The notes: generated by a model from the sequence alone, not told the origin. A stretch of 64,000 nucleotides of DNA from Candidatus Pelagibacter sp. HIMB1321 (GCF_900177485.1 NZ_LT840186.1:992001-1056000); one strand, 5' to 3'; positions 25,723 through 34,019 are shown, counted from the first letter of the stretch. Numbers and translations: made by a program.

Positions 25723-26765
25723 AGATTTAATGCAGCCCCTACTGCTGAAACTTCTTTTTTAGATCCAAGATCAGATATTAAATGATCATATCTTCCACCA
25801 TTAATAACGTTTTTAATTTTTGAGCTTGATTTAACATCAATTTTAAAAACCATACCTGTGTAGTATTCAAGCTGTCTTCCAAATGAAGCTGAAAAGATTA
25901 CATTTAGTTTTGAGATTTTATTTTGAGATAGTGGAAAATATCTTTGATCCACTACAAGATTAATTTTATATTTTTTAAAAAACTTATTTAATTCACTAGC
26001 TGCTTTATTAATTGGGCATTTAATTTTTAGAAAATCTTTAATTATCTTCGATACATTTTTGCCCTTGCTTGCTCTTCTTGGATCTTTAATTTTGTTATCA
26101 AATCTTTTTAAAATCTCACTAATTGATCGACCTGCAACAATTTTAGATTGATCATCTTTTAGCATTTTAAGATATCTTTTTTTATCAACTTCAACGATGG
26201 TTGGATCAACGTCTGAGTTAGTCTCTAATCTTTTTAAAAGATCATTAAAATAATCTTCTCTCCAAAAATGTCTTGATAATCTTAATTTCCACCTTTTTGG
26301 AATATCTAATTTTGAAATCAGAAGATTAAATATCTCAACATTACCAATTGTTAATGTTCCAGTTGAATATTTAAGATTTTGAAGTGATTTAAGTGAAGTA
26401 TTAATGATTTCCTTATCATCATTTTTTTCATTTTTAGATCCAATAATTTCAAATCCAATTTGATTTCTAATAATAGAATCTTTTTTGTTTTGTGATTTTC
26501 TATATGCTTGCCCATTATAGAATATCTTTTCTTTTCCTTTTAAATTATTTTCTAAATATCTAAGGCAAGATGCAATTGTGAGATCGGGCCTTAAACACAA
26601 TTCACTGCCATTTTGATCAATAAATGAAAATATAAATTTTCTAAAGTTTTCGCCAGATCTTTGAACAATGTGATTGGCCTCTATTACTGAAGGTAAATTA
26701 ATATACTTAAATCCCTTAGATTTTACTGATCTAAGGATATTTTCAGATAAGTTTTTTGATTTCAT
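25719..26765 (-). CDS. hisZ: ATP phosphoribosyltransferase regulatory subunit
   Basis: HisZ resembles a class II histidyl-tRNA synthetase catalytic domain that has lost synthetase function and activates short HisG. The 348 residues include LCLRPDLTIAS (motif 2-like), ASFGRQLEYYTGMVF and GGRYDHLISDLG. It overlaps hisS by 23 bases and hisG by 4, giving three adjacent histidine genes. Confidence 0.9.
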   Translation of the reverse strand: MKSKNLSENILRSVKSKGFKYINLPSVIEANHIVQRSGENFRKFIFSFIDQNGSELCLRPDLTIASCLRYLENNLKGKEKIFYNGQAYRKSQNKKDSIIRNQIGFEIIGSKNEKNDDKEIINTSLKSLQNLKYSTGTLTIGNVEIFNLLISKLDIPKRWKLRLSRHFWREDYFNDLLKRLETNSDVDPTIVEVDKKRYLKMLKDDQSKIVAGRSISEILKRFDNKIKDPRRASKGKNVSKIIKDFLKIKCPINKAASELNKFFKKYKINLVVDQRYFPLSQNKISKLNVIFSASFGRQLEYYTGMVFKIDVKSSSKIKNVINGGRYDHLISDLGSKKEVSAVGAALNL

Positions 26766-28137
26766 TAATTAAATTTTCTCTAGAAATAGTTTGATTATTT
26801 TCACCCTTAACACCTTTAAGATTTTTTATCGTAACTGTGTTTTCATTAAATTCATTTTCACCACAAATAATAGCAAGCTCAAGTTCTCTCTTATTTGCAT
26901 ATGTTAGTTGTTTTCCTAAATTCTTTTTTGTGTCTAAAAATATTTCGGCATTAATATTGTTAGTTTTTAATTGATCTAAAATTTCATAATAATTTTTTAG
27001 ATATTTTTGATCCATGACACAAATTAGAACTGGCTTTTGCTCTTTTACTTTTATTTGCTCTAATTGCATTAAAGCAAACAACAATCGATCAACTCCAAAT
27101 GAAATGCCAGTGCCTGGTATATCTACACCCTTAAATCTAGAGATAAGTTTTGCATAAGCTCCTCCAGAACAAATACTGCCAATATCAACTGGTTTTCCTT
27201 TATTGTTTTTCACCTCAAAATTTAAATTAGTCTCAACAATAAACCCATCATAATAAGCAAGACCTCTTACAATTGTAAAATTTGTTTGGACTTGATCTTT
27301 GTATTTTCCAAATCCAAGTATCTCAAAAACATCTTCTAGTTCCTTTATTCCTTCTTGAGAAAGTGGATTAGTTAATTTATCTTTTAATTCTTTTAAGTCT
27401 TTTATTTTTAGAAAATCTAAAATTTGTTTTACTTGATCATCATTAAGATCAGCACCTTTTGTAATTGCTCCAGAACTATCTTTTCTCTCTTTTTTAAGTA
27501 AAGCCTCGACCCCTGATAAACCAAATCCTGGCTTATCTAATTTATCAATTGCTCTAATTACTTTTAGTTGTTTTTCTGATGAAATATTTAGCTCATCAAT
27601 CAATCCTTGAACAATTTTTCTATTACTGACATTTATTATAAATTGATCTTTTTTAAGACCACATTCTAGTAAAGTTGTTGATATTAAATTACAAAGCTCA
27701 GCATTAGATTGAGCAGGATTTGTATTACCAATTATATCAAAGTCGGCTTGAAGAAATTCTCGATACCGTCCATTGCCTGGTTTTTCATTTCTAAAAACAT
27801 TTTGAATAGCATACCTTTTATAAATTGACGGAAGTTCCTGATTATTTTGTGCAACAAATCTTGCTAACGGACTAGAAAGATCATAACGAAGCGTAATACT
27901 TTTATCTCCATCTTTAAATGAAAACACATCTGACATAGGATTAGCATCATCTTCTGCTAGAAAAGATCCTATATTTTCACTTACTTCGAAGGATGGAGTT
28001 TCTAATGGTTCAGCTCCAAACTTAATAAAATTTTTTTCAATCACATTTAAAAGCTGTTTTTTTAGAACTAACTTTTTCCCCCAACGATCTTCAAATCCAG
28101 ACGGTAAGGATGGACTGAGTTTGTTTTCTTTATTCAT
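26743..28137 (-). CDS. hisS: Histidyl-tRNA synthetase
   Basis: It charges tRNA-His. From the ATG at 28137 the protein has 464 residues. Motif 2 appears as FRNEKPGNGRYREFLQADFD, the histidine-binding region as GLAYYDGFIVE (GLDYYTG in many bacteria), and motif 3 as GISFGVDRLLFAL; a C-terminal anticodon-binding domain follows. The frame is open 48 bases further upstream, but those codons lie inside tRNA-His, so the start is after it. Only 4 bases separate the tRNA CCA end from this ATG. Confidence 0.92.
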   Translation of the reverse strand: MNKENKLSPSLPSGFEDRWGKKLVLKKQLLNVIEKNFIKFGAEPLETPSFEVSENIGSFLAEDDANPMSDVFSFKDGDKSITLRYDLSSPLARFVAQNNQELPSIYKRYAIQNVFRNEKPGNGRYREFLQADFDIIGNTNPAQSNAELCNLISTTLLECGLKKDQFIINVSNRKIVQGLIDELNISSEKQLKVIRAIDKLDKPGFGLSGVEALLKKERKDSSGAITKGADLNDDQVKQILDFLKIKDLKELKDKLTNPLSQEGIKELEDVFEILGFGKYKDQVQTNFTIVRGLAYYDGFIVETNLNFEVKNNKGKPVDIGSICSGGAYAKLISRFKGVDIPGTGISFGVDRLLFALMQLEQIKVKEQKPVLICVMDQKYLKNYYEILDQLKTNNINAEIFLDTKKNLGKQLTYANKRELELAIICGENEFNENTVTIKNLKGVKGENNQTISRENLINEIKKLI

Positions 28138-28141
28138 TTTT

Positions 28142-28215
28142 TGGTACCTTGGGTAGGTTACGCTCCTACGACTTCGGATCCACAAACCGACGTGATGCTA
28201 TTTCACCACCAAGGC
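28142..28215 (-). tRNA. tRNA-His (anticodon GTG) with unusual D and T loops
   Basis: A 74-nt cloverleaf with encoded CCA: acceptor GCCTTGG/CCAAGGT, D stem GTGA/TCAC, anticodon stem TCGGT/TCCGA (one T-T mismatch) with loop TTGTGGA, T stem GTAGG/CCTAC. The D loop is AATAGCA (A18 G19) and the T loop AGCGTAA (A54 G55 C56 G57 T58), so the usual G18-U55 and T54-A58 pairs are replaced. The base before position 1 is T and base 73 is A, so the G-1:C73 identity pair is absent. It lies directly in front of hisS. Confidence 0.9.
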
Positions 28216-28276
28216 ATATCCTCTTGTGTTTTATATTATTTTTAGTGGATTTAAAATTATATTATAAAAATTAATA

Positions 28277-28292
28277 GCTAGCTTTAGCCAGC
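28277..28292 (-). terminator. Possible small hairpin terminator after the 33-codon peptide gene
   Basis: On the minus strand GCTGGC-TAAA-GCTAGC forms a 6-bp stem with a 4-nt loop that includes the stop codon of the small gene. It is followed by a T-rich stretch (TATTAATTTTTAT). The stem is short, so this is a tentative call. Confidence 0.35.
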
Positions 28293-28385
28293 ATGGAAAT
28301 GTCTATGCGTACCTCTATTAGTTCCTCGAAGAGTAGATCTTTGAGTACCTCTGTTTGTTACTTTATTGGTCGCTTTTGTATTCAT
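28284..28385 (-). CDS. Hypothetical 33-residue basic peptide
   Basis: An open frame from ATG 28385 to TAA 28284. The peptide starts MNTKATNKV, contains the repeated motif RGT three times (NRGTQR, LRGTNR, NRGTHR) and ends HRHFHAG; it is strongly basic with no acidic residue. It uses GCG, CGA, ACG and ACC codons that are rare around it, and it is the only frame of this kind in the 270-bp tRNA-His/cspA gap. I do not recognise a family. It follows the cspA terminator and has a short hairpin over its stop. It could be a nucleic-acid-binding peptide, or non-functional. Confidence 0.5.
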   Translation of the reverse strand: MNTKATNKVTNRGTQRSTLRGTNRGTHRHFHAG

Positions 28386-28428
28386 GGTTAGTCTTTTAGA
28401 CAAAAAAATTATTTATTCAACCCTAAAA

Positions 28429-28470
28429 TAAAAAAGGACGTTTCTCTAATTTTATAGAAAAACGCCCTTT
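28429..28470 (-). terminator. Rho-independent terminator of cspA
   Basis: On the minus strand AAGGGCGTTTTTCT (28469-28456) pairs over 14 positions with AGAGAAACGTCCTT (28447-28434), including two G-T pairs, around an 8-nt loop. A T run follows. It lies just after the cspA stop and is the clearest intrinsic terminator in the window. Confidence 0.9.
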
Positions 28471-28486
28471 ATAAAATTTTAAATAT

Positions 28487-28699
28487 TTAGTCTAATTTTT
28501 TTAGATTAACTGCAGAAGGACCTTTAGGACCATCTTCTAATGTAAACTCTAGCTTATCACCTTCGTTTAAGAATCTCATCCCAGCTGCTTTTACTGCTGA
28601 AGCATGTACGAATGCATCTTTTTCTTTGTCATCTCTTTCGATAAAACCGTAACCTTTTTTACCGTTAAACCATTTTACTTTACCTTGTAATGTACTCAT
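28487..28699 (-). CDS. cspA: Cold shock domain protein
   Basis: A 70-residue single OB-fold nucleic-acid-binding protein. RNP1 appears as [10 protein letters not shown] and RNP2 as [16 protein letters not shown] opens the domain. Such proteins act as RNA chaperones. It stands alone between tRNA-Phe and its own terminator, so it is probably a single-gene transcript. Confidence 0.95.
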   Translation of the reverse strand: MSTLQGKVKWFNGKKGYGFIERDDKEKDAFVHASAVKAAGMRFLNEGDKLEFTLEDGPKGPSAVNLKKLD

Positions 28700-28777
28700 C
28701 TTATTTCTTAGTCCTTTTTGTTATTTTTAATGAGCGAAAAATAATTTTTTTTAGAATAATTTCAAGATGAAAAGTGG

Positions 28778-28852
28778 TGGTGGCTGAGGAAGGATTCGCA
28801 CCTCCGACACAAGCCTTTTCAGGGCTCTGCTCTACTCCTGAGCTACTCAGCC
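28778..28852 (-). tRNA. tRNA-Phe (anticodon GAA)
   Basis: A 75-nt cloverleaf with encoded CCA: acceptor GGCTGAG/CTCAGCC, D stem GCTC/GAGC, anticodon stem GAGCC/GGCTT with loop CTGAAAA, T stem GGAGG/CCTTC. The T loop is TGCGAAT (G55 instead of U55) and the D loop AGGAGTA (A18 G19), the same A18-G55 combination as in tRNA-His. It starts 6 nt after infA and is likely released from the infA transcript. Confidence 0.95.
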
Positions 28853-28858
28853 TTAAGA

Positions 28859-29074
28859 TTATCCTCTAAAGATTATTCTGCCTTTAGTAAGATCATAAGG
28901 GGTCATCTCTACTGTCACGTTATCACCTTGCAGAACTCTAATTCTATTTTTTCGAAGTTTGCCTGCGGTATGGGCAGTAACGGTATGACCATTTTCTAAT
29001 TGAACTCTAAACATGGCATTAGGCAACAGGTCTGTTACTTTACCTTTGAATTCAAGTAGATCTTGTTTTGACAA
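28859..29074 (-). CDS. infA: Translation initiation factor IF-1
   Basis: A 71-residue OB-fold protein that binds the 30S A site. The sequence [20 protein letters not shown] and the ending TKGRIIFRG are typical. It follows hisD after 2 bases and precedes tRNA-Phe by 6 nt, so it is near the end of the dcd-murA-hisD operon. Confidence 0.97.
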   Translation of the reverse strand: MSKQDLLEFKGKVTDLLPNAMFRVQLENGHTVTAHTAGKLRKNRIRVLQGDNVTVEMTPYDLTKGRIIFRG

Positions 29075-29076
29075 AT

Positions 29077-30363
29077 TTAATTTCTCCTCATTCTTTTTTT
29101 TACTGAGTGAGCATGTCCTGCTAACCCTTCATAATTTGCAAGTGTTATAACCGATGGCCCAAGACTTTCAATACCCTTTTTTGATAAGTTAATATAAGAA
29201 ATTCTTTTATAAAATTCATTAACACTTATTCCTGAAGAATATTTTGCTGACCCGTTAGTTGGTAAAACATGGTTGGATCCAACATTGTAATCTGTCATTG
29301 CCATAACAGCATATTTTCCTAAACATACTGAACCTACATTGTTAATTTTAGGAACAAATGATTTATAATTTTTAACATTTAATTCTAAGTGTTCAGGTGC
29401 AATTTTATTAACAACATCTATAATTTTTTTATCAGATGCAATGTGCATCAAAATTCCATTATTCATCAAACTTTTTTTAGCAATTGATTGTCTTGGAATG
29501 TCTTTAAGTTGTTTTAAGATTTCTGATTTAACTTTTGAAATTAAATTTTTATCTTTAGAAATTAAAATACATTGTGCAAGAGGATCGTGTTCTGCTTGAC
29601 CAATTAAATCACTTGCTACCCAAATTGGGTTTGAATACTTGTCACAAACAATAGTTACTTCAGAAGGACCAGCTGTCATTCCTTCAATTCCAACATCTCC
29701 AAAGACTTCTTTTTTAGCTGCAGCAACATAGGCGTTACCAGGCCCAACTATTTTATTTACTGATTTAATTTTTTTTGTTCCATAGGCAGCTGCTGCAATT
29801 GCAGAAGGCCCCCCAATTGAATAAATCTCTTTGATTTTACATTTTCTAGCAGCATATAAAACGGCTGGATTTTGTTTTCCTTTAAAACCTGGGTTAATCA
29901 TTATTATTCTTTTAACACCTGCAACAATTGCTGGGATTGCATTCATTAATACACTTGAAGGATATGAAGCAGTTGAACCTGGAACATATATTGCAACAGA
30001 ATTAATTGGTAAATATTTATATTCAAGTTTGTTTTTAAATTTATCTACATAAGAAATGTTTTTAAATTTCTGTAATGAATGAAATTTATAAATTCGATTA
30101 TAAGCTGTATCAATTGCTTGTTTTACTTTTTTATCTAAAGTTTTAATTGAGTTAGAAATTTGTTTTGAGGCTGGAACTATGATTGAATTTTTATTAAATC
30201 TTTTTTCGTATTTTAATAAAGCTTTATCTCCATTTTTTTTAACATCTTTGATAATGTTAGTGACTGATACAGAACTAGACTGAACCTTATTTTTTCTAAT
30301 AGTTAATAGTTTTTCCAATTCACGATTAAAACTTCTACTACTGCTATTTAATATTTTAACCAT
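29077..30363 (-). CDS. hisD: Histidinol dehydrogenase
   Basis: It oxidises histidinol to histidine in two NAD-dependent steps and uses zinc. The 428 residues contain [19 protein letters not shown], the [12 protein letters not shown] loop, [17 protein letters not shown] and the catalytic EHLEL. It is separated from hisG/hisZ by about 3.4 kb and instead lies between DUF2948 and infA, an arrangement seen in other alphaproteobacteria. Confidence 0.95.
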   Translation of the reverse strand: MVKILNSSSRSFNRELEKLLTIRKNKVQSSSVSVTNIIKDVKKNGDKALLKYEKRFNKNSIIVPASKQISNSIKTLDKKVKQAIDTAYNRIYKFHSLQKFKNISYVDKFKNKLEYKYLPINSVAIYVPGSTASYPSSVLMNAIPAIVAGVKRIIMINPGFKGKQNPAVLYAARKCKIKEIYSIGGPSAIAAAAYGTKKIKSVNKIVGPGNAYVAAAKKEVFGDVGIEGMTAGPSEVTIVCDKYSNPIWVASDLIGQAEHDPLAQCILISKDKNLISKVKSEILKQLKDIPRQSIAKKSLMNNGILMHIASDKKIIDVVNKIAPEHLELNVKNYKSFVPKINNVGSVCLGKYAVMAMTDYNVGSNHVLPTNGSAKYSSGISVNEFYKRISYINLSKKGIESLGPSVITLANYEGLAGHAHSVKKRMRRN

Positions 30364-30758
30364 TATTTAATCTCATTTTGATCTTCTAGTCTTACTTCAA
30401 TGGTTTCTGACTTCAATGAAATATGTGCATTGTTATTGAATATGAGGTTAATCTCAAAGTCATCTTTATTTTTTAAATAATCAATTCCAATTAACTCTAA
30501 TGTTAAATCTTGATCTTTTTGATTAATATTTTTAGATTTTACTTGATCGACAAAATCAAATTTACAAATACTATTGATTTTTTTGTCTTCCTGGCCTGAC
30601 TCGATTTTTGTTCTTTCAATTGAAAGTAAAAATATCTTATTTTCTTGTAAAAATTTTATATCTGAAATTTTAACTTTTGCTCCAGCACAACAAGCTGAGA
30701 TCATTTGAAGACCTTCGTTATCAGTTGCAATTATTTTTGCTAAATATTTTTTATCCAT
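30363..30758 (-). CDS. DUF2948 family protein
   Basis: A 131-residue protein of unknown function that matches the alphaproteobacterial DUF2948 family: an opening with KIIATDNEGLQMISACCAGA, then a beta-strand region with FLLSIERT and a C-terminal domain with LTLELIGIDYL. It shares single-base overlaps with murA and hisD. Its fixed place between murA and hisD is a known alphaproteobacterial feature, but no activity has been assigned to my knowledge. Confidence 0.8.
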   Translation of the reverse strand: MDKKYLAKIIATDNEGLQMISACCAGAKVKISDIKFLQENKIFLLSIERTKIESGQEDKKINSICKFDFVDQVKSKNINQKDQDLTLELIGIDYLKNKDDFEINLIFNNNAHISLKSETIEVRLEDQNEIK

Positions 30759-32011
30759 TAGTTAACTCTTCTAATTTTAGCTCCAACTTTTTTCAATTTT
30801 TTTTCAATATTTTCGTAGCCTCTATCAAGATGATAGATCCTATTAATAACTGATTTTCCTTTTGCTGTTAATGCTGCCAATATTAATGAAACTGAAGCTC
30901 TTAAATCAGTTGCCATAAGCTCTGCTGGTGCAAAATTAATATTTCCTTCAACAATTGCCTTATTGCCATTGGTTGAAATTCTTGCACCCATTCTGTTTAG
31001 TTCTGCAACATGCATAAATCTATTTTCAAAAATATCTTCTTTAATTATAGAGCTCTTATTAGCTTTACATAGTAAAACCATTATTTGAGCCTGTAAATCT
31101 GTAGGAAATCCGGGATATGGTGCTGTTGTTATTTTAGTATTTTTAATTTTTCTATTTCCAATAATTTGAACTTCATTTTTTTTAATCATTACTTTCGAAC
31201 CTAATTTTTTAAGAAGATTGATTTCTGTTTTTATAATTTCAGGTACAATATTGCTAATTCTTAAATTTCCTTCGGTAACAGCTGCTGCCACTAAATACGT
31301 TCCAGCTTCTATTCGATCAAACATTACAGAATATGAAATTTCTTTAATTTTACTAACTCCAATAATCTTAATTGTTCTTTTTGATATCCATTTAATATTA
31401 CATCCCATTTCTTTTAAAAAATTTACTAAATCATTAATTTCAGGTTCTATCGCACAATTAGATAATATAGTTGTCCCTTTTGCAAAACTTGCTGCGATAA
31501 TTAGATTTTCTGTTGCTCCTACTGAAATTTTTGGAAATTTAATTTTGTTTCCTTTTAAACCTTTTGGAGCATTTGCAATTACATAACCTTGATCAATTTT
31601 ATATTTAACTCCTAATTTTGATAATGCCTTAAGATGTATATCCACTGGACGAGTTCCTATCGCACATCCACCAGGCAAAGATACTTTGGCTGATTTATGT
31701 TTAGCAAGCAATGGGCCTAAAACTAAAATTCCTGCTCTCATAGTTTTTACTAAATTATATGAAGCAAATTTTTTGTTTTGTTTGGAGTTATCAATTATGG
31801 TTTTATTTTTATCTAATTTTATTTTAGATCCTAATGATTGAAGTAATGCCAGCATTGTTTCAATATCTCTTACTTTAGGGAGATTTTTTAAAATAATTTT
31901 TTTATTAGATAAAAGTGTTGCTGCTAAAATAGGTAATGAAGCGTTCTTGGAACCTGAAATTTTTATCTGTCCTTTGAGCTTATTGGCTCCAAAGACCTCT
32001 AGTTTTTGCAT
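30758..32011 (-). CDS. murA: UDP-N-acetylglucosamine 1-carboxyvinyltransferase
   Basis: The first committed step of peptidoglycan synthesis. The 417 residues keep the substrate-binding SGSKNASLPIL segment, the PEP-binding cysteine C116 in GGCAIGTRPVD (so it should be fosfomycin-sensitive in principle) and PGFPTDLQAQ. It follows dcd by 2 bases and overlaps DUF2948 by one base. Confidence 0.96.
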   Translation of the reverse strand: MQKLEVFGANKLKGQIKISGSKNASLPILAATLLSNKKIILKNLPKVRDIETMLALLQSLGSKIKLDKNKTIIDNSKQNKKFASYNLVKTMRAGILVLGPLLAKHKSAKVSLPGGCAIGTRPVDIHLKALSKLGVKYKIDQGYVIANAPKGLKGNKIKFPKISVGATENLIIAASFAKGTTILSNCAIEPEINDLVNFLKEMGCNIKWISKRTIKIIGVSKIKEISYSVMFDRIEAGTYLVAAAVTEGNLRISNIVPEIIKTEINLLKKLGSKVMIKKNEVQIIGNRKIKNTKITTAPYPGFPTDLQAQIMVLLCKANKSSIIKEDIFENRFMHVAELNRMGARISTNGNKAIVEGNINFAPAELMATDLRASVSLILAALTAKGKSVINRIYHLDRGYENIEKKLKKVGAKIRRVN

Positions 32012-32013
32012 GA

Positions 32014-32568
32014 TTAAACTTTAGGTAACGTTACTCCAGTTTGCCCCATGTATTTACCATTTCTATCTGCATAAGTTACTTCTGGTTTTTCATTACCTTT
32101 TAAAAAGATAAATTGGGCAACTCCCTCATTTGCATAAATTTTAGCTGGTAAAGGAGTGGTATTTGAAAATTCTAATGTTACATAGCCCTCCCAACCTGGT
32201 TCTAGTGGAGTGACATTGACTATAATTCCACATCTTGCATAAGTTGATTTTCCAAGACAAATAACAAGCACATCATTAGGAATTTTAAATTTTTCAACTG
32301 TTCTTGCTAATACAAATGAGTTTGGTGGAATAATACATTCAGAAACATTTTTTGTTACAAAGTTGGTTGGTTTAAAATTTTTAGGATCAACGATTTCGGA
32401 ATTGACGTTTGTAAAAATCTTAAATTCATCTGAAACTCTAGCATCATAACCAAATGAAGATAATCCATAAGAGATACTATCTCCTCTAACCTGTTTCTCC
32501 TCAAAAGGTGAGATCATGCCTTCTTCCTTAGACATTTTTCTAATCCACTTGTCTGAAAGAACTGACAT
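32014..32568 (-). CDS. dcd: dCTP deaminase
   Basis: It converts dCTP to dUTP for dTMP synthesis. The 184 residues have the trimer-forming dUTPase fold with [13 protein letters not shown], the nucleotide-binding segment [19 protein letters not shown] and the EGVAQFIF strand. Its ATG shares one base with the stop codon of the upstream 33-codon gene. Confidence 0.94.
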   Translation of the reverse strand: MSVLSDKWIRKMSKEEGMISPFEEKQVRGDSISYGLSSFGYDARVSDEFKIFTNVNSEIVDPKNFKPTNFVTKNVSECIIPPNSFVLARTVEKFKIPNDVLVICLGKSTYARCGIIVNVTPLEPGWEGYVTLEFSNTTPLPAKIYANEGVAQFIFLKGNEKPEVTYADRNGKYMGQTGVTLPKV

Positions 32569-32669
32569 TATTTACTTTTCTTCTTTATCTTTTTTTGGAA
32601 AAGTTTTCTTTTTTTTAAGTTTTTCTTAAGTGCTAAACTTAAACGCTCATTCTTTTCTTTAGAATTCAT
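32568..32669 (-). CDS. Hypothetical 33-residue Lys-rich protein in the dcd operon
   Basis: Open frame from ATG 32669 to TAA 32568. The peptide begins [20 protein letters not shown] and ends in a run of basic residues. Its ATG overlaps the TGA of the 66-residue gene as ATGA, and its TAA overlaps the dcd ATG as TAATG, so it is translationally linked on both sides. That is strong evidence that it is translated. The [13 protein letters not shown] pattern resembles short alphaproteobacterial proteins with an RLxxALRxNLxRRK core, seen from memory only. Confidence 0.65.
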   Translation of the reverse strand: MNSKEKNERLSLALKKNLKKRKLFQKKIKKKSK

Positions 32670-32866
32670 TTTTTGTCTGGATTAGTTAAAAAGTCTAAAG
32701 TTATTGGCTTTGAAGCATCTAATGTTGGTGCTTTAGGCTCTTCCTCTTTAGGACCCTCTTTTGCTAATCGTTTTGCTTTTTTTTCTGCAAGCTTTTTTTC
32801 CCTTTTAGCTTGCTTCTCCATAAGCTTTGCACTTTTAGTTGATTTATAATCGTAATGAATGCCCAT
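32666..32866 (-). CDS. Hypothetical 66-residue charged protein
   Basis: First gene of the dcd-murA operon. The N-terminus (MGIHYDYKSTKSAKL) is followed by a highly charged helical stretch of Lys, Glu and Ala (about residues 16-45) and a C-terminal segment ending [12 protein letters not shown]. No membrane segment or known motif is visible. The stop overlaps the next start codon by 4 bases. Function unknown. Confidence 0.7.
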   Translation of the reverse strand: MGIHYDYKSTKSAKLMEKQAKREKKLAEKKAKRLAKEGPKEEEPKAPTLDASKPITLDFLTNPDKK

Positions 32867-32966
32867 AAAAAATCCTCGCGTGTATATAATACATATTAAT
32901 TAAAAAATTAAGGCAATAATTTGAAAAAAATGCTTTATTATCAGTGAAATACAATTGTTAGTTTAT

Positions 32967-33040
32967 GCTCCTGTAGTTAAATGGCATAACAAGTCATTGG
33001 TAATGACTAGTTCCCTGGTCAGTACAGGGTGGGAGCACCA
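32967..33040 (+). tRNA. tRNA-Thr (anticodon GGT)
   Basis: A 74-nt cloverleaf with encoded CCA: acceptor GCTCCTG/TGGGAGC, D stem GTTA/TAAC, anticodon stem AGTCA/TGACT with loop TTGGTAA, T stem CCCTG/CAGGG. The D loop AATGGCA has G18 G19 and the T loop GTCAGTA has U55 C56, the normal tertiary pair, but positions 54 and 58 are both G. A TACAAT at 32950-32955 is a possible -10 box. The convergent TVP38 gene stops at the base after CCA. Confidence 0.93.
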
Positions 33041-33760
33041 TTAATTTTTATAAAATACTTTTCTAAAAAAAATAGTAATTATCAATAAACAAAAGAAAGC
33101 AGTTAACGGAATATAAATTGACGGTGATGTAATTAATTCAATTATACTTGGTGCATTTAGATTGTTATTAATTATTTCCTCAAGTCCACTACCAATAGAG
33201 ATAACAATAAATAATGAAGGGATCATTCCCAACAATGTTGACCAAAAAAAGCTAGAAACCTTAACGTCAAATATACACGGCAAAACATTTTGAATTTGAA
33301 AAGGAATTCCTCCTACAAATCTGTAAATTAATAAATATAAAAATTCAGATTTTTTAAATTTTTCTTCAAGCTGCTTAAATCGATTTAAAAATTTATCTCT
33401 GATCATTTCTTTTAAAAAAAAATTTGCAAAGATATAAAGTAAAGTTGCACCTATTGTCATTCCTATAACTGCAAACAACAGACCAAACCATTTACCAAAA
33501 ATAAATCCTGCAAATAAAGCTAATGGAGAACCAAAGCCAGCTGCAAAAACCCATAGAGCTGCAAAAAAAATAAAGACTATTCCTAAAAAAAATAGATTAG
33601 TTTGTCTTAGTTCATAAAAATAGTCTCTATTATTTTTAAAAAACTCATAACTAGTTATTTCTTGAAAGCTAAATTTACTTAGTATGAAATATAAAAATAA
33701 ACAAACAGCGGATACATAAAATAGGCCAATAAATAATTTAATTTTTTTAGTTTTTGCCAT
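33041..33760 (-). CDS. TVP38/TMEM64 family membrane protein (DedA superfamily)
   Basis: A 239-residue inner-membrane protein with about five or six hydrophobic segments (around residues 8-27, 52-74, 78-112, 165-185, 213-232). The conserved core GSPLALFAGFIFGKWFGLLF and the later GGIPFQIQN are typical of the family. Relatives are proposed lipid transporters or scramblases. It is convergent with tRNA-Thr and divergent from rpmH. Confidence 0.85.
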   Translation of the reverse strand: MAKTKKIKLFIGLFYVSAVCLFLYFILSKFSFQEITSYEFFKNNRDYFYELRQTNLFFLGIVFIFFAALWVFAAGFGSPLALFAGFIFGKWFGLLFAVIGMTIGATLLYIFANFFLKEMIRDKFLNRFKQLEEKFKKSEFLYLLIYRFVGGIPFQIQNVLPCIFDVKVSSFFWSTLLGMIPSLFIVISIGSGLEEIINNNLNAPSIIELITSPSIYIPLTAFFCLLIITIFFRKVFYKN

Positions 33761-33853
33761 TGATTTTGATGTTAATTCTAAAATCTTCTATTTGCTATTT
33801 ATATATTTAATTACTATAAAGGGCGAAATTTAATAAAAATTTAACAACATTTT

Positions 33854-34009
33854 ATGAAAAGAACTTACCAACCTAAAAAAGGCAAAAGATTAAAAAAGCA
33901 CGGATTTCGATCAAAGATGAAAACAAAAGGTGGTCGTAAGCTTTTAAAAAGAAGACGAGCTAGAGGAAGAAAAAATTTAACTGTTTCATCAACTGTTAAA
34001 AAAAAATAA
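33854..34009 (+). CDS. rpmH: 50S ribosomal protein L34
   Basis: A 51-residue, highly basic ribosomal protein: [20 protein letters not shown], then [18 protein letters not shown], with a slightly extended C-terminus. It begins the conserved rpmH-rnpA-yidD-yidC cluster, with 10 bp to rnpA. Confidence 0.96.
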   Translation: MKRTYQPKKGKRLKKHGFRSKMKTKGGRKLLKRRRARGRKNLTVSSTVKKK

Positions 34010-34019
34010 CCTAACTTAA

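Noticed and set aside
28138..28185. Longer hisS with 16 extra codons
   Set aside because: These codons lie inside the tRNA-His gene and do not match any HisRS N-terminus.
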